A program made the translations under genes and the position numbers. This document shows positions 49,478 through 61,400 of a stretch of DNA of 64,000 bases, piece by piece. Below the pieces are notes generated by a model. It was not told where the DNA came from. It searched no databases and saw only the letters and a program-made list of their open reading frames with translations. How positions within the stretch are numbered: position 1 is the stretch's first letter; every line of letters starts with the position of its first letter. The DNA lies in assembly GCA_964034945.1 (NCBI GenBank), contig OZ035962.1, forward strand, positions 13,263,388-13,327,387, read 5' to 3'. This DNA is from Chrysopilus asiliformis (Eukaryota; Arthropoda; Insecta; Diptera; Rhagionidae).

Positions 49478-52400
49478 TTATTTATTGAAGTATTTTGCAC
49501 TGTTTGGATATTTATCGGGCATGTAGTCTGGATCTGTTCGAAGTCTCTCCTGAATGTTCGAACGCATGGCTTCGTGATAGGACGTCTGGGCGATCGGATC
49601 CGAGGATATTGCCGAGGTGACCTCATCAGAATTGACGGTACCAGTTCCACTATTAGCTAAACCAACTTGCTGTAGTGCACGTCGTACGCCGTCCGATAGT
49701 AGGGTTGGAACGTCTGTTGGTGGCTTTGTGCTGGTCACCAACTTTCTACGCTTCGATGTCATTCCAGATATGTACGCATCGGAGAACGGTCCCTGTGGGC
49801 TCTAAATAACAAATAAAAATTTTGGTAAATCATTTCAAAATTTAATTTAAATTCGCACCTGTCTCCTTTGTCGGCTAATGTCTCTCGTGATAATTGGAAG
49901 CCAATTTGATGGAAAATTGCTGTGCCATGGCTCCGAGCCGACTGTCACGGATGGAAGTGGATCATTGTTGTCGGGTACAAGTGGAGCGGGTAGCGGCAAT
50001 TGTGTTTCTTCTATACTTGTTGGCGATGCCATTTGGCTTTGTGTTTTCTCCGATTCTGCTGGTTTTTCAACAGCTTCTGGAACGTCATCTGTTTCCATTG
50101 GCTGAATGGAGAGATTTAAAGAACGAAAAAGGTTTTAATCAAAGATTTCAATGTAAAGATTAGTTTTGTTTTGTGGTTCCAAAGTGGTTACTCTGTGGAC
50201 ATGATTTTTTTTTCAAAATCCATAGCGATATTTAAGTTTGATAGCATTTGCTTCAAAGAAAAACAAAAACGATTTGTTTTATTATTATTTCTTATCACAC
50301 TTTGATAGTTTAGGGAGAATTTTTCAACTTAAACCTCGTCTCGATTAGCGATTTTTTCATGGTCTGCCATTGAAATGTTAAATGGCGACAGAATTTCTCA
50401 GAATCTTGGGCAAAAATTCAAAAAAATGTCACTTTTGAATTAAAATATCTCGATAACGACAAAAGATAGCAAATAGATTTTTGTGAATTGCTTGCACACT
50501 AATGGTTTTTTGAAAACACAGTTAAGGGATGAATTAAAGACATTGAGATTCTCTAAATTTTACAATATATTTTACCGGGTATCGATATCTTTTACCGTTA
50601 TCGAGATATTTCAGATTTTGTAAAATTAAAATTCATATTTTTTATACAAGCTAATATTTTAACTTGCCGCTTTATGGTGTAAATTGCACAGAAAACCAGA
50701 TTTTTTTTTGTATAAGAAAGTCATCTACTGTTCACATCAGATATTTTTTTGAATATTCGCGCAAATCAACAATTTGTTGTGTTGGCGTAGGCGGATAACA
50801 TGACTAAACTGGCATACAGATGCAAAATTTTAATATAAGAAAGATTTTGCTGTTCATTTCCCATCACATATTTTTAAATCGTTATACATTTCATGCGATA
50901 CGAGAAATCAAAAGTTGGTATTGTTTTTGTAAAGGAAGTATGATTTTAGTGGCCACTGTATTCAAAGCGCATATGGAAATGTATAATAGTTGTGATGGCC
51001 TGTTAGTGTGACAACAGAGATTTTTGTTGCCTTGGCGACTGCAGCATTAAACCGCCAAAAAACTGTTAGTTTTTGAGATAATCGCAAAAAAACTGAACAA
51101 ACATTTCACATATGTAAGAAATTTTAACGTCTATTTCATACGCAGGGCAAGTTTTGCTATGCTGCTTGCAGGTCAATCAAAAACAGTGGGTTTTGAGATT
51201 TTCCAATTGGGGCTCGTCATAGTAAGACCGCTTTAGACTTTTTTTTTTAAATTTATCAGTGATTGGCATAACAGGGCAGTGACAATGGCTGCATTGGCCT
51301 GTAAAATCAAATTATTCTGTGCCATGCTGGAATATGAAATGCTCGGCAATTTGCCCTGCGTATGAAATAGACGCGAAATTTTCTTGTCTCCAATTTTTGT
51401 CATACATAAGACAACTGAAAAACGCGTAATTTCGGAGTAAATCGCGAAAAACCAAATTGCGATTTTCAAAAAAGCTTCCATTTCGATTACGTTCGGTTAG
51501 TAGATTTCCATTAAAACGTTGAGCGGATCGTCCCATTCCAGAACTAGACACCCCTCTAAAATTTCGTGACTCCACCTCAAAAATTTTTTGCGAAATTTAG
51601 ATACACTGACAGACAGAGAAATTTTTGTAAATATAACTCCAATCGAATCGAAAGTGCTCGGTATAAGAAAGTAATAATATAACGTTTTGTTATATCTTTA
51701 TTACCTATAAATTAAGTTAAAAATCAGAATAGATTTCATTCCTTACCGTAACTGTGCTAGTGCTGCTGGTCTCCGCCTGTGGACGCCGAATTACAAGAAA
51801 TTCTTGAACATCACCAGTATTCTGTCGTGTCAAATCTAATTCCCTAATAACAGCAGACATTAAATGCCTTTGTAAGACTCGCAGTGCTTCTTGTTCAATT
51901 GCTGCAATAACGACACAAAAAATGAAAAAAAATCACGAAAAAATTGTGATAAAAAACAAACTTACCATTATTTGATGTGATAGTCATCTGTGCTACTTGA
52001 TTTAAATATAATTCCGCATTTGATCGTCCAACACATGTCACCAAAATAACAAACAATCGACGCACGAAACTGATCAACTCTCGCAAAAGCCTTGTGCCGA
52101 ATTCATTCGAGTCATCCTCACGTATCAAATTTATAATCAATGGCAAAGTATTACGTATGAAGTTCTCAACGGATGCCCTGGCATCGTAATCGGGCAAATC
52201 GAATTGTGGCAAGAAAATGAGAGCTCCATTTAGTAACTGCATCACCTGATTGATTGCTTCATTCATATTCTCATCGGTGATCGGGGCACCGGCAAATAAA
52301 TTATTAACAATAAATGCATGCAGTTCACTGCGAATGCGATTCAATGTGCTAGGACTGGGTGCTATGTCTATCAAATCCCTAAGTGTTAGATTGCTTCCGA

Positions 52401-55400
52401 ATAGATTCAGTGGAGTATTAAAGTCCTCATTCGACAAATTGAAAATATCCTCCGAGGAGCTGCTGCGTGTCGATGACGGGGGCTGAGTTGTGGTTGTGCT
52501 TCGTGGTGTCGAAGCAGTTGAGCTTTCCTGTGCTTGCTGGCGTCTCTGTCGAGTTTGGCTGCGTGCCCGCGGATAAATATTCGGTATCGGTTGGCCAATG
52601 TCGCCCATTTCACTGTCTCGAATGTGATGACTACTGCATGGTAAGAATCTGAAAAAAAGTCGAGATTAGAACAAGATTCAATGAATATTTTTAAGGAAAA
52701 AAAACATTTACCGATCAAACGAAGACAGCATATTGGCTGGGATGACTCTGGCGTTCCACATCTGAGACGATGGAATATTGGCTACATGGACCTGCGGACG
52801 AGCCGTCGAACGTGTCTGTGTCGAAGTTGTTGGATGTGTAGCCGTTGTTACTCGTGGCTGACTCGATTCGGAATTATTATTTGATTCGGAATTTCCAGTT
52901 GTGTTGTTGGAAGACACGCCACCATTTCCCGATTGCGATGAGTTCTGATTTTGCATTTGCTGGGCGACAGCTGAATTTAGGACTGGCATGCCAAAGGTCA
53001 GAAGATTGGGTGCGTTGATCTGGACGTGAACATCAGCATCGACTGGAGCTGAATTAACGACCGCCTGGATGAGGCGAGCCACTTCCAATTGCGGATTAGC
53101 TGGAAAATTACGCAAAATTATTATAGAAATTCACATTTCAAAACGGTCTCATTTGCATCGACGAAAAATAGCAATTTAGGGTCAACTTAACCTTTTAGAC
53201 TACTGGTATTTTTTCATTAAAATCATAGGTTTTTGTTTTGAATTTTTACTATTTATTTGGAATCTAAATATTCCGTGGAGTCGGCAGTCTAAAGGGCTGT
53301 TCATGACTATTGAATGTTATAATTAAGTTCTACTTCCCATTGATAGGATTCTAATGGCCGCTTTACACGCTATAGTTTGCCAGAGTGATTTTTCTACTTG
53401 CTACTACTCTTTACACGTGTGTAATAAAACTCTTTAGACCTGCCGACAGTTATATTACATACAAAAATCACTCTGGCAAACCAAAGCGTGTCTGGTCGGC
53501 TTAAAATTCGCATTAATTTAAGTGAAACTTAAATTGCTATGTTTCGTTGGCTCAAATGAGACTAATTTTGTGTGTATGTTGTAAGTAGGATAAGTAGAAC
53601 TTAAATTTTTATGAATAGTCCATGCAAATGACCCTAAAATTTTATTAGATTCATACAAGTTTTTATTTACAACAACAAAAAAATACTACAAAAGTGCGGT
53701 AAATCCGCAATTAATGTGGTTTAATTAATAAAATTCGTGGAATAAAGTGTCAGATGTAAACGGTGCCTAAAGGCTTTGGTAATAATATTAACCCAATATT
53801 TAGGACTTTTCATTTTCGCCAGCTTTTTTTTGCTTCTTAAATTTGATGTTTTGCATGGATTGCAATAGCTGTCATAAGTTGTCAAGTTTTACGTCAATGT
53901 AAACTTTTGGTATAGTATATCAAGTGTACATCGGAACACACTGTAAGTACAAATTCCTTGATTTGAAATTGAATTATTTATACTTTGATATCACTGATTG
54001 TAAGTGAATTATAAACGAGCGCAATAGAAACAACGAAACATACCAAAAGCTATAATTGCCAATCATTGAAAACCCGTATGGTGATTTAAGTGAATGGCGA
54101 ACAGTTGGATCAAAATTCCACTTTGAAGTCAAATTTTCCAATTAGATTTTTTAAAATTTATTCCAAGCGGATTTTGATGTATGGGAGTTTTATGTAGAAC
54201 TAGCTTGCATACCCGTCGTTGCCGGGTAAAGTTTTTTCAAATTTTTTTTTATGGTCTATGTTGGAGCTAAACCTCAAGCCAATCGGCTCGGTAGTTTCCC
54301 CGCGAAAGGGTAACATAGAGGGAGAGCTAAGTTTCGAGATCACTTTACCCCCTCAACTTAACTCCCCCACCACTCACGCTACTTTTCCGTATGCCTATAT
54401 TGGAACCAGAACTACCACAGATACTCATGCCAAATTTCAAGTCAATCGGTTCAGCCGTTTTTGCGTGAAAGAGGAACAGACAAACAGACAGACACCAAAT
54501 CATTTTTATATATTAGTATGATAATATCCTAAATAACTTTTGTTCTTGCACTTTTTTGATAAGATGCACCGTTTTTGACATATTCGCGTCCATTTTTGCC
54601 CATTAACGAACTTCGCCTTGCATTTTACGAATAACGAATCTGCGTAAAATTTCATTTTTGTGTGTGATGACGGGATTTTAGCATAAGGCATATTTAATAT
54701 ACCCTTTGGTTTCACCATACGGGTATAAAAACAACAACTTTCCCACTGGTCACAAAGTAACCGATTTGCAATTGCTTTTTTTCGACCGGTTACAAAGTAA
54801 CCAATTTGCGACTATGTTATAATTATTGAGTTAACGCAAATTTTTTTATTTAAACAGCATTGAAAAAGTGATAAATGAAATAACATCGGATTAGTAACAA
54901 AAATATTTTAGTGAATTTAATGATTTTATTTTACTGAAAAAAATTCTCCGTAAGAAGCTGTACCGTGGTTCAAGTTGTTGATATTGAATATCAGTTGTAA
55001 AGTGAAGTAATGAAAAAACTTAAAAAAATAGTTTCGGAAAAAAATGTGAAATTTTTTTTTTTCAAATATCTTAAGAACCACTAAAGATACATAAAAACCG
55101 TTAAAAGGAAAAATACAGGAAATGTTATCTCCTTTGAATCTGGTTATATGCATTTTTTTATAATAGGACAAAATTTAAAAAAAACCGAGAAATTCTCAAA
55201 AAACTTGATTTTTTTGAAATATGTTAAGAGCCTTTAGAGATACGTATAAACCGTTAAAGTAAAAAATTTAGACAATTTTATTTCCTACTAGCTTGCATAC
55301 CCGTCGTTGCCGGGTTAATTTTTTCAAATTTTTTTTTATGGTCTATGTTGGAGCTAAACTTTAGGCCAATCGGCTCGGTAGTTTCCCCGCGAAAGAGCTA

Positions 55401-58400
55401 AGTTTCGAGATCACTTTACCCTCTCCCCTTACTCCCCCCACCCCTCGCGCTACTTTTCTGTATGCCTATGTTGGAACCAGAACTACCACATACACTCATG
55501 CCAAATTTCAAGTCAATCGATTTAGCCGTTTTTGCGTGAAACAGGAACAGACAGACAGACACCAACTCATTTTTATATATTAGTATGATAAATTTGGTTA
55601 TAGACAGTTTTCCATAAAAGTGCATAGTTTTCGAAAAATTTTCAAAAAACCGAGAAATTTTCAAAAAATGTTTTTTTTTGTTAAATATGTTGAGATGAGA
55701 ACCGTTAGAGATACGTATAAGTCGTTAAAGCCAAGTTATATGCAGTTTTCGAGAGATTTTCAAAAACAGATTTTTTTTTTCAAATATCTTTAAAACCGTT
55801 AGAGATGCAAAAAAAAAAAAACGTTTAAGCAAAAAATGTAGAAAATGTTATATCCTTTAAATTTGGTTCTATTCAGTTTTTCCCACAAACGCATAGGTTT
55901 CGAGAAATTCTCAAAAAAAAAAACGTATTTTCCAAAAAAAAATTGTATAGTATGTATCCGTATCCGTTATAGTTACCGTTGCTTTTTCAAAATTTGATAG
56001 AAAACTACGTTTTTGGTAAAACTTTTTTTACAAAAAATATCAAGTCGCTAGGTCAACGCATTCTCGAGTTATTTAAGCAACGTACAACGGACAGATGCAC
56101 GCACGTCACACATTTTTATAATTTTGCCTGAAATGGATTTCGGACTGATCATAAATTTTCTATCTGCCCCCGTTCTCGAGTTGGTCTCCGTCATAAATAC
56201 AATACTTTCCCTCTATAGAAGAGGAAAGTAAAAAAAATAAACATCCAAACAGACAAGAATTTCTTTGTGGAAGTCATTAATTGAAATTTACACAAAGTGA
56301 CCCCCCGCTCTTCCTATTTTATTTGTTCGACAGCAATTTTTTCTCATTTTTCAGCGCAACATTTTTAGTTATCTATGATGCAAAAAAAAACTGGACATTT
56401 ACAAAAACTAATACACAAAAATTCAACTAAATTAAAACCCTAAAAGCGTTAAATATTAAATGAAAGGTAAAAAAATTATGAAAAAAACTGGATAAAAATA
56501 ATAAAAGAAAACGTACGAATAAATATTCGACGAGGTGCTAAATTGAGAACAATTTCGGCTACTGGCTGTCTCTCTACAAAATAAAAATTACGTAAAAAAT
56601 TGATTGTTCATAAAGTTATGATGGTTTTTTGGAGAAAGCTTTGATAACACTCTCAGGTGTTTTTCATTAGGGGGAAGGAAAACTAAAATCAAGAAAATTA
56701 TTATTATCTAAAAAAAACATCAATTCAATATCTTGACTTTGATAGATTTTTCTTAAACCATAGAAAAAGAAAGATAATTGTATGAAATTTCTAACCTTGA
56801 TTTGTGTTTTCACTATTCGGATTGCCTGCGTTAGCGCTTTGTGGCATACGATTTGGCATCGGTATGAATAGAGGTGAAAGAATTCGATGTAAACCGCGTG
56901 TACTTATGCTGGGCTGCGTCTGTGGTTGTCCTTGACCCGTTATAATTACAGGCGACTGGTGTAGATTCACCGATGCAGTAGAAGGTGCAGAAGCAGTAGT
57001 TGCGGTGGGAGGACCTCCTCCTCCCGTTGCACTGGTGTCAGTTGCGTTAGCTTGCGATTGTGCCTGCTGAGCAGCAGCAGCAGCAGCAGCAGCAGGGGGT
57101 GGCGCTGATGGTCGAATGAATGTCACTCCGGGGAGACCCCCGGGACCAGAATTCGATTCATTTTGCTGATTTGTATTGCTCGACGAGTTCGTGTTATTGT
57201 TGTTAGCTGCCGACGATTCATTGTTGTTGCCATTCGGCTGGAGGAATGGCGCCATAAATTGATTTGAGCTAACGAATCCACTCTGCTCGACAAGAATCGG
57301 GCGGCAACACAGATGACGTGGTGCGGTTTGTGATAAGTCAAGCATCAAATCGGAAATTGCGTGCTGAGCATGCGACATGTAGTGAAGTGCTTCGGAGACA
57401 CGATCATAAATCCTCTGAGAGTTTTCGCGCCCGGCCGTGTCCTGTAGGGAATTTTTTCAGTAAAAAATTTCTTTTTTCACAAAAAAAATTTTTTTTTCTT
57501 ACATTTTCCTCAAATGTTGGATCATTTAGAAGAATTTCGTAATATTGCTGGATAAACGGTTCCAGTCGGGTCTGAACTGTTCGCATCTGCTGGACAACTT
57601 CGGCTAAAGTGCGAGTGCCAGTTCTCTGCATACGTCTGTGAAGAATTTTTACAATTAGCGCCATTGACAATGAATTAAATCGTTGCAAGTGACCCGAAAT
57701 ATGAGAAAGGAAACATTTTTCAAATCTCAATCATTTACAAACCTTGTTGGACTTCCGGTATTCGAATTCCCTCCAACAGTAACGGATGGCCTCGGCGGTG
57801 GCTGCTCTTGAGGTTCCACATGTGCTGGCTCTTCATTGGCTTCTGCACTACGGCTAGCCGCATTCGCTTCGTTTGCTTCATTTTCAGCAGTTGCGTCAGC
57901 TTGATCGTCTGTATCGGCAGTCTCAGCAATGGAGGTGGTCGATGTTGACGTCTGTGGATTTGTTTCGCCTGCAATCGATGGTGACCCACCAGTTGCCCCG
58001 AACACAGTCGGCAATTGAACGACAGTCACATTTTGATGGCCATTCTGACGCATTGCCGCAGAAACTGCACCGCGGAGCGCCTCAACGATATTCTGAGTTT
58101 GATTCTGTGGAATATCGACATTGGCAGCAGATGAAATTCCAACTTCAACAACAGTCGATTCCATAGTCCAGCGACCCTGTGTCAAAATATCCAACGGCGA
58201 ATTGTTGAGACCCTGAATCGCAAAATTAAATGCGAAAAGGTTTAAAAATTAAAATGAGTTGACAATAGCAGAGAACTGACCCGTTCCGGATTCTCTAAAT
58301 AAGAAGCGATGTTGTTTGCGCATTCCAGCATGTGTCGAGCAACGGTTATGCGATTCATGCAGAAAGTTGACGAGGGATTTAGTGGCTGAGCGGTCGGTTG

Positions 58401-61400
58401 AGTTGCCTGCAAGTCAAAAGGATTGATTTGTAATTACTTGTGATTTCAATAATATTGTTTTCTTACTGCTCCATTGGTGGCAACTGGAATAGTCATTGCG
58501 CCAAGCACCATTCCGTCCAAAGTGCGAAAAATTGGCGAACCACGGATATTTCCTTCGAGTCCATCACGTTGACGCCGACCCGAATTCTCTCCGCTAGAAA
58601 TTACTGGTCTCGATGATGGTGGCGGACGTTCAACGACGTGGACTACTTTTCCGTTTACGTCTGAAAATGTCCTCGTATTAAAATATCCATTTTTTTTGTT
58701 AATATTTTCGTTACCATATTCTTTTAGTTGTTTCTCATCGACCAAAACTCGCCCACAGTAAATAATCCGCTGGAGATCGGCCGATATGTTCGTTTTCTCG
58801 GCGATGCACTCCTTAAATTGACGTACGCTGATCTGTTATAGAAGAATTTTTGAAATTAAATTAAAATTTGTAAGATATAAATACTGTGCGTCTGCAGTGT
58901 TATTTCTTTGTTAAAATATGGATAGTTTAATCGGAGGTCTCGATTAGAGATTTTTTTTCCTCAAAACACTGAAAAAAGCCCCAAGAATGCTGTGTTTACA
59001 AGATATTTCAATAGGAAATTTTCATGCTAACTTTCGTCAAGTCGAAACCTCCCCCCCCTCGCCGACGCAATTTTCCACGATTTGTTGCATAAAGTTTAGT
59101 ATTTTTTGTTTTTTAAAAAAAAGTTTGGAACTTTTGTGCCACCACAGACATCCACTTAAACATAAATGTGTCACATTTTTTATGAACCTCCCCTAATCGA
59201 AACAACGTTTGAGAACTGCCTTACACGGTCAATATTTTTGCTTCAATATTTTTATATTTATCGTGGAAGAACTTTATTGGAGTAAAAATATTGACCATGT
59301 GAGGCAGGTCTAAATGGCGCAAAATTAAAGAAAAGCTGGAATATTTTTTTTTTAGTTCTTTGCTGTCACGACTACGAATGGATGACGATTTTTTTGATAT
59401 TTATTGAAATACATTCAAAACGACCTGTTTTTTTAATTGCGGCTATAACTTTTGTTCATGAAATCAGCAAAAGAGTCACTGAATGGTCGTGAATTTGTTT
59501 TGTTTATATTGAAATAATTTTCGATGAGAATTATTGACTCAGAAAGATAAAAGCGATGTAAATAAAATATTAATGTTGCGATAAACTGTTTAAAGCCTTT
59601 GACCTTTAAAGGCTTTATAAACTAAGATTTTCGTAATTAAAAACTGTGATTAGTAAAGTCTCCACCAATCAAAATATTTAAAACATCAAAAGATTTCCTG
59701 TGATTCAGGCCTTTCGATTTCTTTTGACCTGAGTGTAGATTTGCGTTTTATGAAAACTTAAAAGATTGAAACGAAAAAGTTTTCCCGTTAAAAGTGTGCG
59801 TTTCCGATTCAGTTTAATTTTAGGTTTTTAGGGATCTAACATTAAAACTATAATTGCAGGCGTAGCTTTTCTGAGCATTTTTGCCCAAGATATTTAAAAA
59901 AATCTGACAAGTGCTGTCTTCACGGGACATTCAATGACAGGCAATGAAAAACTCGCAATTTATGTCTAATCTAGGCGAGGATTTACTGCAAAAATGCTAC
60001 ACACTGTCAAAATAATCTCATTTCGTTTCAATATTTTCACAGGTTGTGAAAAAACAAGAGCCACCGAATTGCTCGTTAACCCCTCACTATCCCCCTGCAA
60101 TTCGGTGGATCTTGAAGCCATATATGGATGAAACTAGAGTCTGTGCCCTTTCCAAAAAGTCCTTAACCGAAGTGAAAACTACACGGGTTCAAAAGTCAGC
60201 ACAGGCGCACGAAAGACACTATTTGTTGCATGTTTCTTTTTGTCACAGACTTTATTTTTCTGTTTTTCATAGAACGCGAATCGACCCACTGACCAGCTTT
60301 CACATGAAATAGCACTATAAACTCCCCTCTCAAAACCAACCCGTTAAGGTCCCGCTCCACATGAGAGTAAATACGCGAGTAACTCTCAAAAACTCTCGAG
60401 AGTTACTCGCAGGAGGTTGTCCATTTGAGAGTTAATTTCGGCAATTTTTCTCTTTTCAAGACCAATATCTTGATTTTTTTGACATCTTGAGTTACTAGCG
60501 AAATTCAAACACCGTTCGTATCTGGCGAGCAACTCCCCGAGAGTTCAGTGGGTGCGTGTCGACTAGAGAGTAGAATCACTTTTGACAGCTCGCAGAAACT
60601 AGCTCGCGAGTTTGTGTCTGCGAGCGACTCTCAGAGACGTGTCCATTTGCGAGTAGCTGCTATCGAGAGGTTCTCGCCGGCATTTACTCTCATGTGGAGC
60701 GGCACCTTTAGAGGAAGAGCGCAAGTTATTCCATAGGTTGAGCGAGAGTGAAATACAACGTGTACACGTATTCCTTGTATCGCTTGTATATAAGCGAAAA
60801 GCTTCCTAGAGCCCCGTATAAATTCATGGGGCATTCTTTAAAAACGCTAACCGGTGGTTCGACAGTAGATTTTTAATGCTTTGGCTATCAGGGATTGAGC
60901 CGGCAACATGTCTGTGTGTGTGTGTTATTTAGAAGATCGACTTCCAAATTTAGAAGATCGACTTCCACCAGTCAACTTGAACCGATTTTGATGCGGTTTT
61001 TTGCATCCGAAAGCTGTTATTGTACAATAGAACCGTTTTCGAGAAAATTGCAAAAATCGTTTCCATTTTTGTGGGGGAGGGGGACAGAAGTGGTTCAATT
61101 TTTGTCATTTTCATACTGGGTTTGGCTTTCTGTACCAAATTTTCTATTCTGTGACAAATTTCAACTTTTTACCTCAATTAGTTGTCGAGTATTCTATTTT
61201 TTGCATGAAAAAATTTTACAAAATTACCCAAATTTTCATCATATAAGGGAATGTGTAAGTGCAGGTGCGCATCGCGTTGGCTAGCATGTAAAATTGCATA
61301 AAAGTTGCAATTTGAGTTTTTAAAACGCTTAATAACCAATATGGGAGTTCGCATCAAGGTATATTTTTACATTCTCAATTGCTACTCTCTTAATTTCTAC

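Noticed and set aside
60850..60906. tRNA-like words (GGTTCGACAG, GATTGAGCCGGCAAC)
   Set aside because: No acceptor stem, anticodon loop or proper A and B boxes can be laid out on either strand.
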